A stretch of DNA of 64,000 nt from Actinoallomurus vinaceus (GTDB lineage Bacteria; Actinomycetota; Actinomycetes; Streptosporangiales; Streptosporangiaceae), in assembly GCF_039542055.1 (NCBI RefSeq), contig NZ_BAABHK010000004.1:372001-436000 (forward strand). Reading direction: 5' to 3'. Made by a program: the position numbers and the translations under genes. The notes beneath the pieces are model-generated. The model worked only from the letters and a program-made list of their open reading frames with translations, searched no databases and was not told where the DNA came from. Positions 42,664 to 50,993 of this stretch are shown here, piece after piece. Position 1 is the stretch's first letter; each line of letters begins with the position of its first letter.

Positions 42664-43853
42664 CGGATGGCCCCCTCCTCCCTCATCGCGGCGATCTCCT
42701 CCGCGGTCAGGCCGAGCTCGGCGAGGACCTCGTCGGTGTGCTCGCCGAGGCCGGGCGGCGCGGACCGGACGGCCGGCGGCTGCGCCGACAGCTTGATCGG
42801 CGAGCCCAGCATGCGCAGCCGTCCCGCCCTCGGATGCTCGGTCTCGACGACCATCTCCCGGGCCAGCACCTGCGGATGGGAGAGCGCCTCGGGCACGGTG
42901 TTGATCGGCCCGGCCGGAACGCCCGCCTCGGTGAGGATCTCCGCCCACTCGGCGCCGGTCCGCGCGGCCATGGCCTCCTCGAGAAGGGCCAGCAGCTCCT
43001 CCCGGTTCTGTACCCGGTCCGGGTTGGTGGCGAAGCGGGGATCGTCGGCCAGATCTCCGAGACCGACGGCCGCCGCGAAACGCCGCCACAGCCCGTCGTT
43101 GCCCACGGCGACCATGAGATGGCCGTCGGCGGTGGGCAGCGCCTGGTAGGGCACGATCGACGGGTGCGCCGAGCCGTACCGGCGCGGCGTCTCCCCGCCG
43201 GCGAAGTAGCCGCCCGCGACGTACGTCAGCCAGGCGACCTGACCGTCGAGCAGCGAGATGTCCACGTGCTGCCCGCGGCCGGTCTGCCGCCGGGCGTTGA
43301 GCGCGGCGAGGACGCCGATGACCGCCCACATCCCGGCTCCGAGGTCCGCGCCGGACGTGCCCATGCGCACCGGCGGGCCGTCGGCCTCGCCGGTCACGCT
43401 CATGATCCCGCTCATCGCCTGGGCGACGGCGTCGTACCCGGCCCGTTCGGCGTACGGGCCGGTGTGGCCGTATCCACTGATCGACGCGTATACGAGGCCG
43501 GGGTTGCGGGCCGACAGTTCCTCGTAGCCGAGGCCGAGGCGGGCGGCGGTGCCCGGCCGGAAGTTCTCCAGGAGCACGTCGGCGCGGTCGGCGAGCCGCT
43601 GGACGGCGTCACGGCCCTTCTCCGTCTTCAGGTCCACGCTGATGGAGCGCTTGTTGCGGTTGACGGACAGGAAGTACGCCGCGTCGTCCCCCTGAAAGGG
43701 CGGACCCCATTGACGGGTGTCGTCGCCCTTCCGGGTGTCCTCGACCTTGATCACGTCCGCGCCGAGGTCGGCCAGGATCATGCTGGCGAAGGGGCCGGAC
43801 AGGATCCGGGACAGGTCGAGCACCCGCACGCCCGCGAGCGCGCCGTTGAACAT
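42660..43853 (-). CDS. CaiB/BaiF family (class III) CoA-transferase
   Basis: 397 residues. VLDLSRILSGPFASMILADLGADVIKVE is the family start (broken here as VLDLSRILSGP and DLGADVIKVE), with NRNKRSISVDLK, LLENFRPG and GTSGADLGAGMWA, which carries the catalytic Asp. It moves CoA between a carboxylic acid and an acyl-CoA. The ATG at 43853 follows GGGAGACGCG and lies next to an inverted repeat shared with the divergent GntR gene. Confidence 0.9.
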   Translation of the reverse strand: MFNGALAGVRVLDLSRILSGPFASMILADLGADVIKVEDTRKGDDTRQWGPPFQGDDAAYFLSVNRNKRSISVDLKTEKGRDAVQRLADRADVLLENFRPGTAARLGLGYEELSARNPGLVYASISGYGHTGPYAERAGYDAVAQAMSGIMSVTGEADGPPVRMGTSGADLGAGMWAVIGVLAALNARRQTGRGQHVDISLLDGQVAWLTYVAGGYFAGGETPRRYGSAHPSIVPYQALPTADGHLMVAVGNDGLWRRFAAAVGLGDLADDPRFATNPDRVQNREELLALLEEAMAARTGAEWAEILTEAGVPAGPINTVPEALSHPQVLAREMVVETEHPRAGRLRMLGSPIKLSAQPPAVRSAPPGLGEHTDEVLAELGLTAEEIAAMREEGAIR

Positions 43854-43864
43854 CGCGTCTCCCA

Positions 43865-43895
43865 ATTGGTTGGACCACTGGACCTTACAACCAAT
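43865..43895. promoter_or_regulatory. Inverted-repeat operator between CoA-transferase and GntR genes
   Basis: ATTGGTTG-N15-CAACCAAT is a perfect 8-bp dyad (11 of 12 if extended outward), with TTGGACCACTGGACC in the spacer region. It overlaps the translation start region of the CoA-transferase gene and the promoter of the divergent regulator. Confidence 0.65.
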
Positions 43896-43941
43896 GGGGT
43901 AGAGTGTCGTGAACTACCCCCCGAGGCGTCAAGAGGGCGAA

Positions 43942-44643
43942 GTGTCCGAATCTCTCCGTCCCCTGGCCCGGCCCCGCCTGTACGAACAGGTCGCGGCCAG
44001 GCTCCGTGAGTACGTCGCCGATCAGGGCCTGGAGGCCGGAGACCGGCTTCCCCCGGAACGCGAGCTCGCCGACCGCCTGCAGGTCAGCCGCACCTCCGTC
44101 CGCCAGGCCATCGTCGCCCTCGAGGTCCAGGGGCTCATCGAGGTCCGGCACGGCGGCGGCAACTACCTGCTACGGGACCGCCTCGAGCCCGAGCCGATGG
44201 AGAACCTCCTCGCGCGCAAGCGGCGGCTCCCGGAGATCCTCGAGGCGCGTGACGCGGCCGAGACCAAGCTGGCGTCCCTCGCCGCCGAGCGCCGCACGGA
44301 CACGGACCTCGCCGCCATCGACACCGCCCTGGCCACGATGCGTGCTGCCATCGAGCGCGGCGAACTCGGCGTCGACGAGGACGAGAGGTTCCACGGCGCG
44401 GTCATCGCGGCGGCGCGCAGCCCACTGCTCGCCGACTTCATGACCCACCTGTCCCGGGAGATCGCCGAGAGCCGGCGCGAGTCCCTGCGTCAGCCCGGCC
44501 GACCGGCCAACTCGCTGCTCCAGCACGAAAAGGTCGCCGACGCCATCCGCGCCGGCGACCCCGCCGCCGCGGCCGCCGCCATGCACGCGCACGTCCAGAG
44601 CGTCGGCGACGTCAAGCTCCTGAACTGGTCCCCCGAGCACTGA
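43942..44643 (+). CDS. FadR/GntR-family (FCD) transcriptional regulator
   Basis: 233 residues. DNA-binding segment LPPERELADRLQVSRTSVRQA and FCD domain (LEARDAAETKLASLAAERR). The GTG at 43942 has GAGGGCGAA before it; the GTG at 43909 is an alternative adding 11 residues. Divergent from the CoA-transferase/hydratase operon, which it probably represses until an acyl-CoA or acid ligand binds. Confidence 0.87.
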   Translation: MSESLRPLARPRLYEQVAARLREYVADQGLEAGDRLPPERELADRLQVSRTSVRQAIVALEVQGLIEVRHGGGNYLLRDRLEPEPMENLLARKRRLPEILEARDAAETKLASLAAERRTDTDLAAIDTALATMRAAIERGELGVDEDERFHGAVIAAARSPLLADFMTHLSREIAESRRESLRQPGRPANSLLQHEKVADAIRAGDPAAAAAAMHAHVQSVGDVKLLNWSPEH

Positions 44644-44956
44644 CCAGCCGGAGGCAGGCCGACGTACCGAAGTCTCGGTGATGGCGATCCCGGAACGGGT
44701 GCTGGCGGACACCTGGGAGTGCGGATAGATGGTCGTGGAAGTGTCGGCTGGCGGACAGTGTCTGTGCTGGTGGGCGGACGGCCGAGTGCGGTCTGGCGGA
44801 CAGCGAATGTGCTGGTTCAGACGGGGGTCTTGTGCGGGGGTGAGCGTGGCGGCGGGGCCGGATCCCTGTCGGCGGCCCTGGCCGGGCGAGTGGATGCTAC
44901 GGCTCGCGGGCGAGGAGCTCCGCGCCCGCGAGTACGGGCCATGACCGTCGGTGGGA
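44644..44956. repeat. Left repeat array beside the GNAT gene
   Basis: No gene. From ~44695 to 44825 there are about six degenerate 22-24 bp units with the core GTGCTGGYGGGCGGAC. Its segment 44757-44803 is the inverted copy (46 of 47 bases) of 45941-45987 on the other side of the GNAT gene. Confidence 0.8.
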
Positions 44957-45778
44957 TCAGCCCTTCAGGCTGTAGAAGTGCATCGGTGAGTTCGGCTTGA
45001 AGCCGATACGTGGGTACACCGGCGCCCCGGCGACGGTCGCGTGCAAGGTGGCGCGGGTCAGTCCGGTGGCCTTGGCGCCCTCGTACAGTGCCTTCCGTGT
45101 CACCGCCTCGCCGTAGCCCCTGCGCTCCCACTGCGGGTCTGTGGCGACGAGCACGACGAACAGACGGCCATCTGCTTCCACTGTCCCGGCACACGTCACC
45201 GGGACATCGTCACGCATGCCCAGGTAGGCATGCACGTGGTTCTTCCACAGCGTGGAGCCGACGAGTCCATCGCGGCCGTCTTCCAGGGCGAATCCGTAAG
45301 CGCGCGAGTTGAGGTCCGCATAGGCTCGCAGCTGTTCGTCACTGGTCACGCGCACGAACGTCAGGTCCGGGTGGGTCGGCTCGGGGATGGGCAGCAGGTC
45401 TCCGGCCATGCCAGTGCCGGGGAAGGCGTGCTCGAGGCCTGCTTTGTCGGCCGCTGCGCCCAGCGCTGCGCGCGCCTCCTCATCGAGGAGGTCCTCGAAG
45501 AGCCACAGGAAGCCCGGCTGCTTCTTCGAGCGCATGATGTCCGCTGCCTGGATCAAACGTTGCTCGGCGAGTCCCGCGTCCGCGCCGACGTCGGTCAACG
45601 TGATGCAGTTCCAAAAGGCGAACCGGCAGTCGGCCCAGCGAACGGCGATACCTGGCAGGTCCCGTACGTCCGCACCCGCATCCCGGTCGAGAACCATGGC
45701 ACGCCATACCACAGCGAGCTGCTCCATCGATTCGATCGAGTCCGTAAGATCCGTCACCGAAGCCCCCAAATTGTTCAC
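44957..45778 (-). CDS. GNAT-family N-acetyltransferase
   Basis: 273 residues with the acetyl-CoA fold in the second half: VEADGRLFVVLVATDPQWERRGYGEAVTR (pyrophosphate loop WERRGYG) and YPRIGFKPNSPMHFY at the C-terminus. Substrate unknown. The GTG start is near the right repeat array; the whole gene lies between two arrays in inverted orientation. Confidence 0.85.
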   Translation of the reverse strand: MNNLGASVTDLTDSIESMEQLAVVWRAMVLDRDAGADVRDLPGIAVRWADCRFAFWNCITLTDVGADAGLAEQRLIQAADIMRSKKQPGFLWLFEDLLDEEARAALGAAADKAGLEHAFPGTGMAGDLLPIPEPTHPDLTFVRVTSDEQLRAYADLNSRAYGFALEDGRDGLVGSTLWKNHVHAYLGMRDDVPVTCAGTVEADGRLFVVLVATDPQWERRGYGEAVTRKALYEGAKATGLTRATLHATVAGAPVYPRIGFKPNSPMHFYSLKG

Positions 45779-46187
45779 TTATCAGGGTCCCTCCGTGAGA
45801 GGTGTTCGTTGAGTGATATCACCGAACCCAGGGGACCCCGAGCCATGAACACGCCCCCTTGATCAACCCCGACCCGATCACCGACCGGCACTTTCCCTGT
45901 CCGCCTACCAGCACCCGCTGTCCGCCAGCCAGCACTCAGCCTGTCCGCCAGACCACACTCGGCCGTCCGCCCACCAGCACAGACACTGGCCACCAGCCAC
46001 CACACAGCTGTCCGCCTACCTGCACTTCCGGCTGTCCGCTAGCAACGGGGCAGACCACCCGGCATCACGACTCCGCTCCGGCCTTTCACCGAGCGATCCG
46101 CCCGCCCCTTCCAGTAGTCGAGCGCCGAAACGACTTAAATGCTGGATCCGCATGCCGGTCGGGGCCGTCCGAGGTGCAACGTGACGC
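45779..46187. repeat. Right repeat array beside the GNAT gene
   Basis: No gene in these 409 bases. From ~45895 to 46050 seven degenerate units with the core CTGTCCGCC-ACCAGCAC are seen, inverted relative to the left array. Segment 45941-45987 matches 44757-44803 in reverse complement with one mismatch. Confidence 0.8.
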
Positions 46188-46325
46188 TTATGCGCCATCC
46201 GGCGCGTTAGTGTCCCGCCCGACGGTCGCAATGCAGAGGTCGGCGACCTCGACGCAGTCTCCGCCCTCATGCCCACTGGCGGTGCTCTTGCGCCACTGGA
46301 CGGCCAGCAGGTCAGACGCGTTCAT
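46188..46325 (-). CDS. Truncated DUF397 protein, 45 residues
   Basis: The ATG at 46325 overlaps the end of the XRE gene by 14 bases. LLAVQWRKSTASGHEGGDCV and VEVADLCIATVGRD are the first two-thirds of the DUF397 domain; the usual RDSKDP-GP-L-F-W-F tail is missing and the frame stops after NAPDGA. No remnant of the tail is seen in other frames. Partner of Scr1-type XRE regulators in actinomycetes. Confidence 0.75.
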   Translation of the reverse strand: MNASDLLAVQWRKSTASGHEGGDCVEVADLCIATVGRDTNAPDGA

Positions 46326-47145
46326 AGCTCTCCATCACTTCTTTGAGCAGGGCTCGTGACCGGACCACGTCAAGGGTGTGGCCTTGAATGAGATCCCAGG
46401 CTATGACCTTGAGTGCAACCCTGTCGCGTCCTTCCACGAGCTTGCCCTCTCCAGCGGACTCGGTATAGGCGACATCGGGCTTATCGTCGAATCCGAGAAT
46501 AGTGAATCCGCCCGTAAGACCAGCGTAATACCCCACACCGCTGGGGACGATCTGGATCTTGACCTTGCCGCCTTCATCGCTGAGTTCGAGAAGGTGCTCC
46601 AGTTGCTCGCGCATAATCTCGCGGGTCCCAACGGTCCGGCGGATCACTCCTTCATCAAGTATGAGGAAGACGTGCGGAGGGTTGGCTTGGAAGAGGAGTT
46701 CCTTCCGCTTCATGCGTGCCGCGATCGCACTGTCGGCCGCGTCAGGCTGCAAGGAATGGCCCATGATCGTACGCGAGTATGCTTCGGTTTGGAACAGGCC
46801 GGTGATCAGCAGCGGCTCAAACTTCTGGATCTTCGAAGCCTGCTTTTCGAGCTTCACGTACTTCTCGAAGCCCGGCGGAAGCGTGGTCAGGTGGCGTGTG
46901 TCGTTGACCAGCTTCCAGAGCTTGTAGAACTGCTCACCGGCCTCGAATAGGGTATCGAGATCTTGAGCGAATGCCTTCGATGGCGTGTTCTTCGCCACCT
47001 CGATCTGGCCGACGTATTGCGGCGAGCATCCGAGCTTCTCGGCAAGTTCGTTCTTGCTCAGCCCTGCTGCGGAACGCCGCGCCTCAAGCGCGATGCCGAA
47101 CGCGCGGATTGCCGGGGCTTCGTGCGCGTCACGCTGTGCTGCCAT
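46312..47145 (-). CDS. XRE-family regulator with DUF5753 (Scr1 antitoxin-like)
   Basis: 277 residues. N-terminal helix-turn-helix (RSAAGLSKNELAEKLGCSP, VGQIEVAKNTPS) and a DUF5753 C-terminal domain (YVKLEKQASKIQKFEPLLI, PGLFQTEAY-like LFQTEAYSR, LLELSDEGGKVKIQIVPS). Base composition is less GC-rich than the neighbours. With the overlapping DUF397 gene it forms the common actinomycete XRE/DUF397 pair. The ATG follows GGAGATCCCCCG. Confidence 0.88.
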   Translation of the reverse strand: MAAQRDAHEAPAIRAFGIALEARRSAAGLSKNELAEKLGCSPQYVGQIEVAKNTPSKAFAQDLDTLFEAGEQFYKLWKLVNDTRHLTTLPPGFEKYVKLEKQASKIQKFEPLLITGLFQTEAYSRTIMGHSLQPDAADSAIAARMKRKELLFQANPPHVFLILDEGVIRRTVGTREIMREQLEHLLELSDEGGKVKIQIVPSGVGYYAGLTGGFTILGFDDKPDVAYTESAGEGKLVEGRDRVALKVIAWDLIQGHTLDVVRSRALLKEVMESYERV

Positions 47146-47313
47146 CGGGGGATCTCCGGAGGTAAGTGGCGAAACCAGTCGGTGCGCCCGCCGATCAAGC
47201 TTGCGCGGTTCGCGTCAGGTTCCGCTGCGGTAGCCGGCAGTTAATAGCGTAACGTAACGCGCCGTGCGAGTTTTGTCACCGAAATCACCGTGACGAATCA
47301 ACGGAGATCAATC

Positions 47314-47415
47314 GTGAAACCGTACACATCGGAACATATGCTGCCCGGGGTCGACGACGTGGAGGAGCTGGTTCGGTCGATCAAGAACGTCGTCGCGATT
47401 CCGGAGCGACGATGA
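47314..47415 (+). CDS. Small ORF, 33 residues, coupled to the next gene
   Basis: GTG at 47314 with CGGAGATC upstream reads MKPYTSEHMLPGVDDVEEL and 14 more residues. Its TGA overlaps the ATG of the next frame (ATGA). The acidic, helical character and coupling suggest a real small protein, but no family is recognised. Confidence 0.55.
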   Translation: MKPYTSEHMLPGVDDVEELVRSIKNVVAIPERR

Positions 47416-47774
47416 CGACACCCGAAGATCGGCTCATGCGCTCGCTTTCCACGCTCCGCGCACTGGTCGACTCATTGGCGACGCGCTCCCCTTCCGCAGC
47501 CAACGAACTGCTTCAGCTTGATTTCCTCGTCCGGAAGTATCCGGCCGCCGCGCGGAAGAGCCTGCAGCTCCAGCAGCGGGCTCGTACCGACCTACCGGCG
47601 CCTCCGGGCTGGTCACCAACGCCGGACGTCGACGGGCTACCGCTGTGGCGGTGGGCCGGCGGCCAGGTCTGTGTGGCGACCGGCGACATCGACCAGCTCC
47701 GGTTCCTCGGCGTGGCCCTGGCACGCTTCGATGAGATGACCGCCGAAGAACTCCACACCTACCTGCAAGGCTGA
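47412..47774 (+). CDS. Uncharacterised protein, 120 residues
   Basis: Helical N-terminal half (LRALVDSLATRSPSAANELL), then GLPLWRWAGGQVCVATGDID and an acidic end. No export signal and no recognised family. Second gene of a two-gene unit divergent from the XRE regulator. Confidence 0.6.
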   Translation: MTTPEDRLMRSLSTLRALVDSLATRSPSAANELLQLDFLVRKYPAAARKSLQLQQRARTDLPAPPGWSPTPDVDGLPLWRWAGGQVCVATGDIDQLRFLGVALARFDEMTAEELHTYLQG

Positions 47775-47916
47775 CCCGGGCGGTCCGGCGCGAGTCTATG
47801 CCCATCGCGTGACCGCCGCCTGAAATACCCGCACGGTCGGTGAACGCCGGTGCGGGAAGCTCCCGCACGACCGGCACCGGACCGCCGCGCCACTCCATTC
47901 GAACGGAGCGTCATCC

Positions 47917-48828
47917 GTGGACACCGCTCTCAACGCCGACCTGCTCGCCGACCTCTGCCAGGCCGCTGGACTGCCCCTCCCGCACAGAGAGCGGATACGG
48001 GTCTGGTCCATGTCCGGTGTGGAACGTCTCGCCTTCCCCGACGGCACCACCGCCGTCTTCAAATACGCCACCGAGCCGTTCACCCGAGAGGATCAGGCCC
48101 TTAGGATCGCCGCCGGGCGTGGTGTTCCCGTACCTAAAGTGATCGCGTCCACTGTCGCGGGCGGCCGGCTCGGGATGCTGCTGGAAGACCTCGGCCCCGC
48201 GATTCGCGACGCGGGCGATCGCGATGGCGTCGCCGCCGCCGTCGTCCTGCACCGCGCCGACAGCGCCGCCGAACTGCCGGTACTGGACGAGGAAGCCTTG
48301 CGCGCCCTGCCCGGCCGAGCCTTGGGGCATCTGCACGGACTCCAGGAGGCCGGACGATGGCAGAACACGTCCGCCATCGGAGAGGCATTGTTGCGGACCG
48401 CCGACGCCGCCGAGCAACGCGCCGCGGGCACCCGCACGGCCCCGTACGGCTGGGTGCACTCGGAGTTCCATCCCACCAGCGTCCACATCGGCGAGCGAGG
48501 CCGGCACCTGCTGGACTTCGCCCGCGCGTTCACCGGGCCGGGACTGCTGGACCTGGCCAGCTGGTACGGCACCGTGGGCGACCCTGAACCGGCCCGTTTG
48601 CGAGAGCTCATCGAGTCATACATCGACGCGGGTGGCCACCCCGACGCCCTGGCGCGGCGTGGGGGCCTGCAAGCGGAAGCATGGGCGCTCGGCTGGCACC
48701 GCGTCTGGGCGGTCGAATGGTTCATGGAACAGGCCATCCGCTGGATCAACGACCCGGACGCAGACCCCATGTACGTGAAGGTCGTGCACCGACACCTGGA
48801 CGACGCGGTGCGCCTGCTGGAGGCGTGA
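47917..48828 (+). CDS. Aminoglycoside-phosphotransferase-like protein with altered catalytic loop
   Basis: 303 residues with the APH/choline kinase fold: ATP-site lysine in TAVFKYATEPF, and a catalytic region WVHSEFHPTSVH where the family has HGDxHxxNv. The catalytic Asp is Glu and the Asn is Ser. The second metal segment LLDFARAF keeps its Asp. It may be a weak kinase or pseudokinase. Flanked by broken genes. Confidence 0.75.
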   Translation: MDTALNADLLADLCQAAGLPLPHRERIRVWSMSGVERLAFPDGTTAVFKYATEPFTREDQALRIAAGRGVPVPKVIASTVAGGRLGMLLEDLGPAIRDAGDRDGVAAAVVLHRADSAAELPVLDEEALRALPGRALGHLHGLQEAGRWQNTSAIGEALLRTADAAEQRAAGTRTAPYGWVHSEFHPTSVHIGERGRHLLDFARAFTGPGLLDLASWYGTVGDPEPARLRELIESYIDAGGHPDALARRGGLQAEAWALGWHRVWAVEWFMEQAIRWINDPDADPMYVKVVHRHLDDAVRLLEA

Positions 48829-49045
48829 ATGCGTCGGACCCGATCCCGCTGGCAAGCCCACGCCATCCAGCGCACGGCGGCGATGCGGCGTAGCTCGTCG
48901 AGTGCATCGATCTCCTTGCCGGCCTGGTGGCATCGTTCCTCCAACTCGGCCAGGAGCTGATCGAACCGCGCGAGGTCATCCGGTGAGAGCAATGGCAGCC
49001 GGAGCTCTTCGAATCGCTGGACGGCACCAGCTACTGTGCGTCCTG
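48829..49045 (-). pseudogene. Probable gene remnant
   Basis: On the minus strand a protein-like frame reads VQRFEELRLPLLSPDDL then LLAELEERCHQAGKEID and DELRRIAAVRWMAWACQRDR, after which it runs into the opposing APH-like gene and loses character. There is no good start codon. It looks like the truncated end of a helical protein, but I cannot name the parent family. Confidence 0.3.
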
Positions 49046-49073
49046 ATCAAATTCACAGGAGTCGGGTGGGCTG

Positions 49074-49595
49074 GTGGACAGGGTTCTCGTCGCGGGCATC
49101 TCGGGAGCCGGGAAGACGACGCTCGCGCGGAAGCTGTCCGAGCGGTAAGGCCTGCCGCGCTATGAGCTGGACGCGCTGCACCACGGCCCCGGCTGGGTCA
49201 GGCGTGCGGAGTTCGAGTCCGACGTGAAGGAGTTCAGCGAGCGGGATCGCTGGGTTACCGAGGACCAGTACCACCGGGCACTCGGCGACCTGCTCTGGGA
49301 ACGTGCCAACACGGTCGTCTGGCTGGACCTGCCCCGCCGTACGGTGATGTGGCGGGTCATCCGGCGGTCCATCGCCCGCTCCATCACACGACGGCTGCTG
49401 TGGAACGGCAACCGGGAGAGCTTCCGCGACTGGCTCGACGCCGACCACCCCATCCGCTGGGCGTGGACGCAGTTCGACCGCAAAAGGCGAGAGACCACCG
49501 AACGCGCCACCCGCCACCCCACCGTCACCGTGATCCACCTGCACACCGCCCGCCAGGCCCGCCGCTGGCTCGCCAGCGAAAGGACCGACGGCTGA
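49074..49595 (+). pseudogene. P-loop kinase-like gene with in-frame TAA at codon 25
   Basis: GTG 49074 opens VDRVLVAGISGAGKTTLARK (Walker A GISGAGKTT). The frame is broken by TAA at 49146-49148, then continues without another stop through GLPRYELDALHHGPGW to the end of a normal AAA/adenylate-kinase-like topology-modulation protein (WLDLPRRTVMWRVIRR). One base change would restore about 173 codons. Re-initiation at ATG 49224 would give 123 residues without the ATP site. Confidence 0.75.
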
Positions 49596-49637
49596 TCAGC
49601 CGAGGCGCCTCACGCGACACGCCGCCGGCGGCAGAAG

Positions 49638-49990
49638 TCAGCCGTTCAGAAACACGTCGTCGATGGACGTCGCCACCGCCACCCGCCTGAGCCAAACATC
49701 GAGTTGTTCCAGATCCGTGCACTCGCCGACACGAGCACGGACGTCTTCCGGCACCTCGAAACCTCGGCTGGCAAGAACGATCAGGATGGCCCGAGCCCGC
49801 CCTCGGGCTCGGCCTTCCGCTCGAGCTTCCGCCAGGCCTTCCGCCTTGCCGCGATTGAAATGTTCCTTCGCGAAGGGGCTGTAGACAGGCCAATGGTCCG
49901 TAGGCACGGATTTCCTCCACGATGAGTCGGACCGCTGCGGCGGTCATACGGCAAGCAGCCTCATGCGCTGCAGCAGAAAACGCCGAGAGC
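49638..49990 (-). pseudogene. Degenerate copy of the 3' half of the neighbouring nuclease-like gene
   Basis: The frame ending at 49638 reads WPVYSPFAKEHFNRGKAEG and RARVGECTDLEQLDVWLRR, clearly paralogous to the C-terminus of 50055-50914. The preceding piece (RMTAAAVRLIVEEI) is in another frame, so a frameshift lies near 49905. No N-terminal half is present. Confidence 0.7.
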
Positions 49991-50054
49991 GCCGGCCGCC
50001 TGTCGGCGGAGGCGATCGGCAGCGACGAGCACCGCTCGCCGCTGAAAGCGCGGC

Positions 50055-50914
50055 TTAGTCGAACAGCTCGTCGACGGTCTGGACGACCCCCGCCTTCTTG
50101 AGCCACGCATCGATCTCCTGAAGGTCCGTGCACGCATGGATGCGTGCACGAGCGCTTTCCGGAACCTCGATGCCCCGCGAGTCCAGAACCGTCAGAACGG
50201 CGTGGACTTCTCCTTCCGTGCGGCCTTCCGCTTTGCCGCGGCCGAAGTGTTGCTTTGCGAAGGGGGTGTAGACGGGCCAGGACGTAGAAGACACGAGCTC
50301 CTCCAGGATGCGTCGGACCGCCGCTGCGGCCATGTTGTAAGCGTACTCAAGGTATTGCGGACCGTAATCGGGCTCAACCAGTTCGAGCGCGTCGACGAAC
50401 GCCTTCAGCACCGGCTCCTGTCGGCCGTGCATCATCACCCCCATCGCGGCCAGCTCAGGGTGAGCCGCGACCTCGGCCGGGTCGGTGATGATGGGCACGT
50501 CCTTCGGACCGAGCACCACGGCCTGGAAGATGTAACCGGGTAGCTCGGTCGCGATCGGCTCGGCGTAGTACGCCGCCGCGTCCGCGTCCGGGCACACGCA
50601 TAGCACGGTCACCGGCCGGCGCAGCAGCAGCCACAGCTGCGCTGCGTACGGGGCAGCTGCCGCCGCTTTGACGCGGCCTTCTCCTGCTGGACTTCCACGA
50701 TGATCCCGTGCCGTGTCTCCTGCAGAGGACCCACCGTGATCACCGTGTCCGGCTGGAAGTCCTTCGACGGCCGGTCGTTGAAGTCGTTGGACTCCACTTG
50801 CACCGGCGCGGCATCGGGCACCTGGACGCCCTTCATCTCGCGAAGGACCTTCACGGCGAACTCCGGGCGCTTGCGGAACATATCGTTGATCGCGTCATGT
50901 CGGGGGGACGGCAT
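50055..50914 (-). pseudogene. Frameshifted PD-(D/E)XK-like nuclease gene (Rpn/YhgA-like)
   Basis: Two overlapping frames join into one ~286-residue protein. Part 1 has a nuclease core (DTVITVG then HGIIVEVQQEKAASKRRQLP, the D...ExQ pattern). Part 2 would continue as YAAQLWLLLRRPVTVLCV after restoring one base near 50650 (CCCCGTACG where CCCCGGTACG is expected). Without repair, part 1 ends after 101 residues. Sequencing error is possible. Confidence 0.7.
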
Positions 50915-50993
50915 GTCACGGAACGCTACAACATGATCGCTGTTAGTGACGCATGTTTTTCGAACTTCGATTCGAACCGACCATCAACAGCGG

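Noticed and set aside
42664..43329. Upstream extension of the enoyl-CoA hydratase frame
   Set aside because: It is a shadow of the CoA-transferase gene. The ATG at 42663 with ATGA overlap gives the correct crotonase N-terminus.
45895..46050. Repeat array considered as a CRISPR array
   Set aside because: Units are 22-24 bp without unique spacers, are degenerate throughout, and have no cas genes nearby.
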